Origin: Strongyloides papillosus
Lineage: Eukaryota; Nematoda; Chromadorea; Rhabditida; Strongyloididae
Reading direction: 5' to 3'
Assembly (NCBI GenBank): GCA_005656395.1
Contig: SRSI01000031.1
Coordinates: forward strand, 124,001-188,000
DNA: 64,000 bases
Shown piece after piece: positions 57,548-64,000 of the stretch. How positions within the stretch are numbered: position 1 is the first letter of the stretch; each line of letters begins with the position of its first letter. Below the pieces are notes generated by a model, which saw nothing but the letters and a program-made list of their open reading frames with translations, made no database searches and had not been told where the DNA came from. Made by a program: the position numbers and the translations under genes.

Positions 57548-58467
57548 TCATAAGGCTAACCATATTAAGGCTCCAATAAATGATGGAAGATAAAATTCCT
57601 CCATAAAGTATTCAACATCTAGACATGAAAATATTACTTTTTTGAGTATTAATCCAATAAAAGTTAAAAAAATAAATAAAACACAATTTTCTATCCTCCA
57701 ATCTAAATGAATCTCTTTTCCGATTGTTTTAAATAAATTCTTTAAAATAAATTGAAAAAATTTTTTTATCTTCCTACTATTTCCACCAATTATTGATGTT
57801 CCACTATTACATAATAATTTATTAGCACATGTACATAACATTACATTATCTGTCGGTTCAAAACTATATCTATCACTTGAAACAAATAAATCACGAAGAC
57901 GAACATGATAACAATTTGGATTTTCACGTACCACTGTTCGATTATAATGTAAAATATCCGATAAACAACCTCTCATGTAACCATGCCTCCTTCTTCCTAT
58001 TTATCAAGATAATGTAAATAAATAAATAATAATGATAAACAGAATACTTACCTCCTACTTTATCATTCATTCTTAGGGTCACACACATATCAGAACAATT
58101 TTTAACTTTTATTCCATCACCATTAAATCTTGCTTCATCGCATCGTTCAGTGAATTGAAGTGGTTTTCTATATAAATGCGATATATATAAAAATTGATCT
58201 TCAAGATACGGTGACATACAACTATAACATTGCATTCGAAAAGCTGAAATAAAAAAATTGAATATTTTTAAGTAAAATTGAAAGAAATTTTTTATTTTCA
58301 TTTTTTAAAACCAATTTAATAGCAATTTATTTACCATTAGGATCACTAAAATCCGATACATTTGCTATCATATAACTGAAAAATTGTAACACATCCGTTG
58401 TTGAGGTAGAAGGCAATGGAAGGAAGACAAAATAAATAGATGGTATAAGAAGAAATTTATCCTTCAT
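57548..58467 (-). CDS. Ly-6 family protein, ODR-2/HOT-like
   Basis: Three exons: 58335-58467, 58052-58243 and 57548-57996, with introns of 91 and 55 nt; 257 residues, phases join. Exon 1 gives a signal peptide (MKDKFLLIPSIYFVFLPLPS). The Ly-6-like cysteine module spans exons 2-3: MQCYSCMSPYLEDQF..., FTERCDEARF, VKNCSDMCVTLRM, YMRGCLSDIL, ENPNCYHVRL and CTCANKLLCN. The last pattern is the Ly-6 C-terminal CxC...CN signature. A hydrophobic C-terminal segment (VLFIFLTFIGLILKKVIFSC, and a final FIGALIWLAL) suggests GPI anchoring or membrane insertion. C. elegans ODR-2 and its HOT relatives are GPI-linked neuronal proteins of this type. A possible alternative first exon lies at 61145-61223. Confidence 0.75.
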
Positions 58468-61144
58468 AATTTGTCACCTTAGTTTTTTTCATCAAAAATA
58501 ATGATTGACATATAAATATATATATGTAATATTAATATTTCTTTTCCTGATATCCTGTTAAGTAGTTAGAAGAGATGGAATGATAGATGCTTAAAATTAT
58601 TAATATTTGTAAAAATATTAAAGTATTTCTCCTTAAATGTATATAGCAATGAATGTTTATTATGAGTAAAACAAAAGTTTTTTTTAGAAATATATGTTAT
58701 TAAATAAGTATTTTTTTAAATTTGTGTTTTTCTAAAATTAAATGAAGTAGAAGTAAAGTAGGAGGAGAGGTAGTTGAGCTTTTTGGAGATTTCGTTGAAT
58801 ATATACACAACAATAGGTTAATGTCCACTTTCACAAGAATTATTATTATTACTTTTGTGAAGCTCATATATAGTAAATATTAAGTAGGGTAAGCTTAATA
58901 AAAAATATATAGTTGTAGAATGGTATAATTTTTACGTAATATTTTATGTAAATAAAGATAAGAAATATTTTTTCATTCTATATTATAATAACATTTCATT
59001 TAGAACAGGGAACCATTAATCTTCAAAACATATATATTTAGATATATATACCATGAAGTGAATAAAAATATATAAATGAAAGAATAGAACTTGTAAATTT
59101 GTATTGTCTTTTAACAATAATACAAGAATAGAAAAAAGTTTTTCTTTACTAACTCAATTTGTACTATTAGCTTAGTTCTTCATGAATTAGTTAAAATTTT
59201 TAAAAAGCCAAAAAATCTTTTTTATGTCATCATATTCTCTTCTTCATAAATCCTTCATTTTAAACTAGAATTTCTATTTAAATCTTACAAAAATTCTTAA
59301 AAGCACTCACTTAACTCCTACATATAGAGATAAACCTATTAATGGAACTGATTGAAAATATTTTTGAAGATGCATATACTTTTAAATATAAAATAATTTT
59401 ATATAGATATACCAAGGAGGAATATCCTTTTGTAAACCTCCCTGTGAGAATTATTTTTGTATGTGTGAAGTTAGGAAGAATAAGAATTACTTTTCTTTAA
59501 CTTATTACTATTTATATGTATCATCTTATATACATATATTACATTTATATATCCATCTGCTTTAATTTTAAGTTTTATCTTAACTAATAAAGTGCCATAC
59601 ATACTTCAATTCAATGTGATAGGAGACACAATGTAGTTGAAAAGAAAAAATATCATAAAACTTATTTATTCTTAAACAAAAACTTTTTTACTTATGTTTA
59701 TTTTATTAAAATATGTGTCCGAAACGATTGATGAGTGTCAAAACGAAAACTTTTTATTGAAGTATGGGATTTGAAGAATACTAATTTCATTATATTCATT
59801 CAACCATTTCTTCAAGGGATTGTTTTTACAAAGTGTGTGAAGAAAAAAAATGTCCATAAAAATAATATAGTACTAGGATTATGGAGTTTATCTTTTTTCA
59901 CTTCAAATTCTCAGGAAAAAAGTCTATAAAATCTCTATTAAATAAATATATATTGTATCTTAATTGATAACATGATGTACTTTATCTTCCATCCATTTTA
60001 TATTTCTCCTCAACAACCTTTTTTTAAATGATAATGCTCAAGATTTTTGATTTTAATTATATATGGTGATACATGAAAAAAAAACAGAAATAAATAATTT
60101 TGTCTTGTTTAATTTTCATTTAATCTATCTTAATATATAATTAATATAATAGTAATTTTTTATATGTGAAATTTTAATATTTTTCATTAGCCATAACAAC
60201 AATATTTCCTCACAATAAAATATCGTTTTTAATTTTTATCAAAGTAATAAATTTTTTGGATTACAAGCAAAATAGCAATGTTTTAATTATAAAGAAACAG
60301 ATTTAATTTGATAAAATTAATTCATTTCACTAGCAATTCAATGAAACAATCCCTGTACACTTATGTATTCATGTTCATTAATCTTTTGACATCAATATAT
60401 ATTACTTTAAATCTCAATATTACACTTAAAATATCCTTTAACATTAAAACCATTCTTATTCTAAGGAAATATACTTAGGGCTAGTATATTTTATGAAATA
60501 AATATATTACATCAATTATACAAATTTTTATATTATTATATTAAATAATAAATATTATTTTTAAAAAAATGATTAGAAATACACTAAGTAATTAAGAAAT
60601 ATCTACTATTAAAAAATTTTAAAATAAGGAGTCTTAATAAATCTGTGGAAACCTTATAAAAAGCATGACAGAAATTATTAAAAATCAAAATTTATAGGTT
60701 TATATCATATATTCATTAATACCTATTAATGAATAAATAATGTTTCTAAAAATAATTTTTTTCACATTAAATAAACAATAAATTACTAATAATTTTTTTT
60801 CTAAATTATCATGTTACTTTATGTGATTGTTATTTATTATAAATAATATATTTGTACAAAGATTATTTACTTAGATGAACATTTAAAACTTTAAATAACC
60901 AATTAATTGAGTAAAAGAATGACTTAACAATTTTATCATGCTTGATTTATTTCATTTTGAGAAAGGGAGAATTAACAAATTAATTGAATAGACTTAAACG
61001 ACTTCTCGAAACTTAATCTTTTTCTATATGGAAATAATATATATATATATATATTTTATTAGAACCAATTTAATGATAAATACTAATTTTTTAATACTAT
61101 TTCTTTTAAAAAGGGATTTTTTAAAAATGCTATAAATATCTTAC
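58468..61144. other. AT-rich region, probably a long alternative intron/promoter
   Basis: No other gene supported. The open frame at 59735-59929 begins with a non-ATG codon and has no recognisable features. If the alternative first exon is real, this is intronic for that isoform. Confidence 0.4.
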
Positions 61145-61223
61145 CAGGTTCTAGATTCAATGGTGCTGGATCATGTACATTAGCTAATATAAAAGATACC
61201 AATTTCGTAAACTGAAAAGTCAT
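61145..61223 (-). CDS. Candidate alternative first exon of the ODR-2/HOT-like gene
   Basis: The minus-strand block opens with ATG and reads MTFQFTKLVSFILANVHDPA then PLNLEP, ending one base into a codon at a strong donor GTAAGA. That is the same phase as exon 1 at 58335-58467, so it can join exon 2 at 58243. Its FTKLVSFILANV resembles the end of the other first exon (LQFFSYMIANV). A TTTTCAG just upstream of the core means it might instead be an internal exon with a still more distal start. C. elegans odr-2 is known to use alternative 5' exons. Confidence 0.5.
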
Positions 61224-64000
61224 TCCTCTCCTATTTCATTAAAATATTAGAAGTACCATAAATATTAAATTTTAATTTCTTATGTTTATAGATAAAAATT
61301 AATATAATTTTATATTATATAGAAATGTGAATGAGGTGATTCAAGTTTAGTACATAACTTTAATTAAAAACATTAAACAACATAAAAAAATACATTAACG
61401 TTTAGTAGAAAAGGTATAATTTTGAAAAGTTTATTTGGTATGAAAAGTGTAAGGATAAAATAAAAAAATGAAAAATAATTAACGGTGAAATATTAAACAA
61501 AAATTATTTTTTTATGACAGTATTTTATATAACATATTTTTAAAAATTAAACTGTTTTGTTAATAAATATTTATTGGTTGTAATAGGAACTTAAATTGAA
61601 AATATTGAATGAAAAAATATTAAAGTATATGATGTGTTAATTGAATAAAGTTACTAATTTAGTAGATTTTTAACTAAAAATTAATTGAGGATAAAATTTT
61701 AGAAAAATTTCACACAATGTTAAAAATTATTTTTAAAAAGGTATTGAAAATTAATTTTAATAAAATATGAAGCACGTTATCTTTTAAAAATGTAAAGAAT
61801 TAAAGTTAATCAAAATAACACCAACAAAAGACTGATTGCATGTGTAAATAAAAATACTATAACTTAAACTATTGAAATAAGCAACACATAAGTAAAGTTA
61901 ATTAACAATAAATATAGCTTATTTACATTTTTTATGCTATTTATCCTAAAAATAAGTGAAAGAAACCAAATACTAAAACCATAAAATGTTTGGTGAAATA
62001 TAGTATACAAATATAACATACACATCTTTTATACTCCTTATTATTACTTTAAACATGCTTAAACGCACTTTTATGAAAACACACATCAAGGAAATGGAAG
62101 GAGATTCTAAAATTTTCAAATATAATTCTATTAAATATACGCGTCAATTTGTTCTAAAGTAAAATATTATTCATTCTAAAGAAATGAAAATTTAAACTTA
62201 TTTATTTAATATAAAAATGAATTTTATAGGTGATAATACAATTAAAAAAATTTGTACTTTATTATATAATAAAACTTTTAAAACAAATTAAATTTTCTTA
62301 ATTAAAAAATAACTGCAATAAACTACTTTTTTTTTGATTTTATGGAAACATAGTAATAAAGTAAATATATAAAATTAAAAAAGCTAATAAAATTTTATAT
62401 TCCTTTTTCATATTGTAAATCTACAATTACATTGAGATAAAAATAAGCACGAAGGAAGATAAATAATTTTCATCTAACATATAGAAACATTATAAATAAA
62501 AGCAATAAATTTGTATAAGTAAAACTTTAGTAAGAATGAATTTTAATGTTTATCGGTAAGATAGTTTCCAGATATTTTTTAAAGTAAAATTTGTATCCAC
62601 TTTTTATATGCAAAGTTAAATCCATGTTTTAAAGTAAATTTAACAACAACGGAAAAACCTTTAAATACATTAAAGAAATTTATCATTTTCAATTATTTTA
62701 AAAAATGCATTTTTTTAACAGAACAGAACTAATATTTTTCAATACAATTTCATAAAGAATAAAAAATTTAAGGAAATAAAATAAAAATATTAAAGCAAAA
62801 AAGAAATTTGTTATTAAATAAATTCTTTAAAATATTATTAAAAGATTTATTTTAGAAATTGATGAAATATCTAATAGGAAGCGTTGTATCACTTATAAAT
62901 GTTGATTGATATAATGAAAGTGGGTACTTGTTATATTTTAAACGTAATATCAAAATTCATGGCATGTATACTATTTGTACTATTTTATAGAAATAATAGA
63001 AATTATTCTTTTAGTGGTTTTTAATATATATTTAAATAAGTATTATTTGAGGTGAAGAGCCTATTATGAATAAATAAAGACTTTTAAAATAATTTTTTAA
63101 ACCCAAAAGTTAAATGAAATTAGGTTTTGATAGTGAGAAAGGCTAGATGAAAAGAAATAAAATGAGACATTAATGTGTAATTGATAAAAATTATTTTAAA
63201 AACCTTTTTGTTACATATAAAACTTTATTCTTACCATCTTGTTTCATGGAAGCATTATTCGTATCAACAGAAAAAGGATGTCAATTAAAAGGTGATAAAA
63301 TTACTTGCTACAAATTGATAGAAACATAATGATGTTAGAGGAAGCCTAATAAATTTTATTTACTTAATTAAAACATAAAATTTTTAATATTTCACCAAGA
63401 AATGAAAAGTCGTTAAGAAAATAAATAAAAATGAGTTTTTAACAAAGTATAAAAAAATAGGTAGACATATTTATATAGAAAAGTATTTGTATATCATTGA
63501 AATATCTATTTTTTTTTGTTTTCAAAAACATATAAATTTTTCTAAAAGTGCTTAAAAGATAGATTTAAAATATTGAAGAATTTTTTAGTTATAAATAATA
63601 TTATCAATTTAGGTGTGAAAAATTCTTTTTTTAAATTTGAAAATAAAAAAATATAAATGCAGTGAATAATGTTAAACTAAAAAGCCTTATCACAATAAAT
63701 TAAAATACATCAAAAATCTTTCTCCAAAATATTTTTGACTTCTTCAAAATTACATGTGTATATTCATCCTCAAGAACGGAAGTAGAAGTTAACAAAATAA
63801 AAGAAAAGATATGCACCAATGAGTTTAGGAGAATTGATGAAACAATACTTATTACAATATTTCTTTTATTTATGCATATTTTATTCCTATAAAATTAATT
63901 TTCAGTTAAAACTAGGCGTACTCGTACAAAATCATTTCGTTTTAACTTTACTATTATTTATATTTTTTAACGAAGGTTGTTTAGTCTTAAAATCAAATTA
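61224..64000. other. AT-rich region to the window end
   Basis: No complete gene. A possible further 5' exon (ATGAAACAAGATG then GTAAGA, minus strand, 63235-63247) has the same phase as the other first exons of the ODR-2/HOT-like gene but is very short. An AT microsatellite lies just outside, at about 61037-61055. Confidence 0.35.

Noticed and set aside
59735..59929. 64-residue plus-strand frame
   Set aside because: No ATG start and no recognisable features; likely chance.
1..64000. CRISPR array, bacterial operon, riboswitch or replication origin
   Set aside because: Introns, SL RNA, collagen and gene style show eukaryotic nuclear DNA; no regularly spaced direct repeats or bacterial signals were seen.

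Overview
The window is strongly AT-rich eukaryotic nuclear DNA from a nematode, most likely a Strongyloides-like clade IV parasite. The evidence is a set of spliced-leader (SL) RNA genes interleaved with 5S rRNA genes, a Gly-X-Y cuticle collagen, a calponin-repeat muscle-type protein, a TIMP-like secreted protein, very short AT-rich introns (about 37-56 nt) and an operon-like gene cluster. The genus is inferred from base composition and gene style, not from a database match.

Layout. 1-14.5 kb is repeat-rich. It holds a MITE-like inverted-repeat element, a 1.6-1.7 kb tandem duplication whose two copies each encode a six-cysteine secreted peptide, tRNA-Asp(GTC), and a tRNA-Gly(TCC) split by a 936 bp terminal-inverted-repeat element. 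That element carries exon-like fragments of a membrane-protein gene. Next come two SL RNA genes, two full-length 5S genes and a third 5S cut by an end of the same element family, with a decayed Thr-rich secreted-protein gene and an intact small secreted peptide gene between them. 14.5-25.5 kb is a dense housekeeping block: an operon-like trio on the minus strand (WDR12, CIR1, a 58-residue coiled-coil protein), endosulfine (ENSA) divergent from it, a basigin-like Ig protein, TDP1, methylmalonyl-CoA mutase and gamma-glutamyltransferase. 27.5-42.4 kb holds a Thr-rich secreted mucin-like gene, a tiny membrane protein, a calponin-like repeat protein with an acidic/Lys-rich N-terminal half, a cuticle collagen and a large MATH/coiled-coil protein. 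42.9-44.4 kb is a DNA transposon with long imperfect inverted ends. 44.5-49.7 kb contains two poorly resolved multi-exon genes or pseudogenes and a TIMP-like gene. 52-57.3 kb has a CCDC9-like gene and a SIX1/2-class homeobox gene behind a long non-coding upstream region. 57.5-61.2 kb (perhaps to 63.2 kb) is an ODR-2/HOT-like Ly-6 gene with apparent alternative first exons.

How parts fit: the SL RNA genes would supply leaders that trans-splicing needs to resolve the WDR12-CIR1-coiled-coil transcript. The SL and 5S genes sit in opposite orientation, as in the C. elegans 5S/SL1 repeat. Both insertions of the split-tRNA element family lie inside Pol III genes, suggesting a mobile element that damages small-RNA loci.
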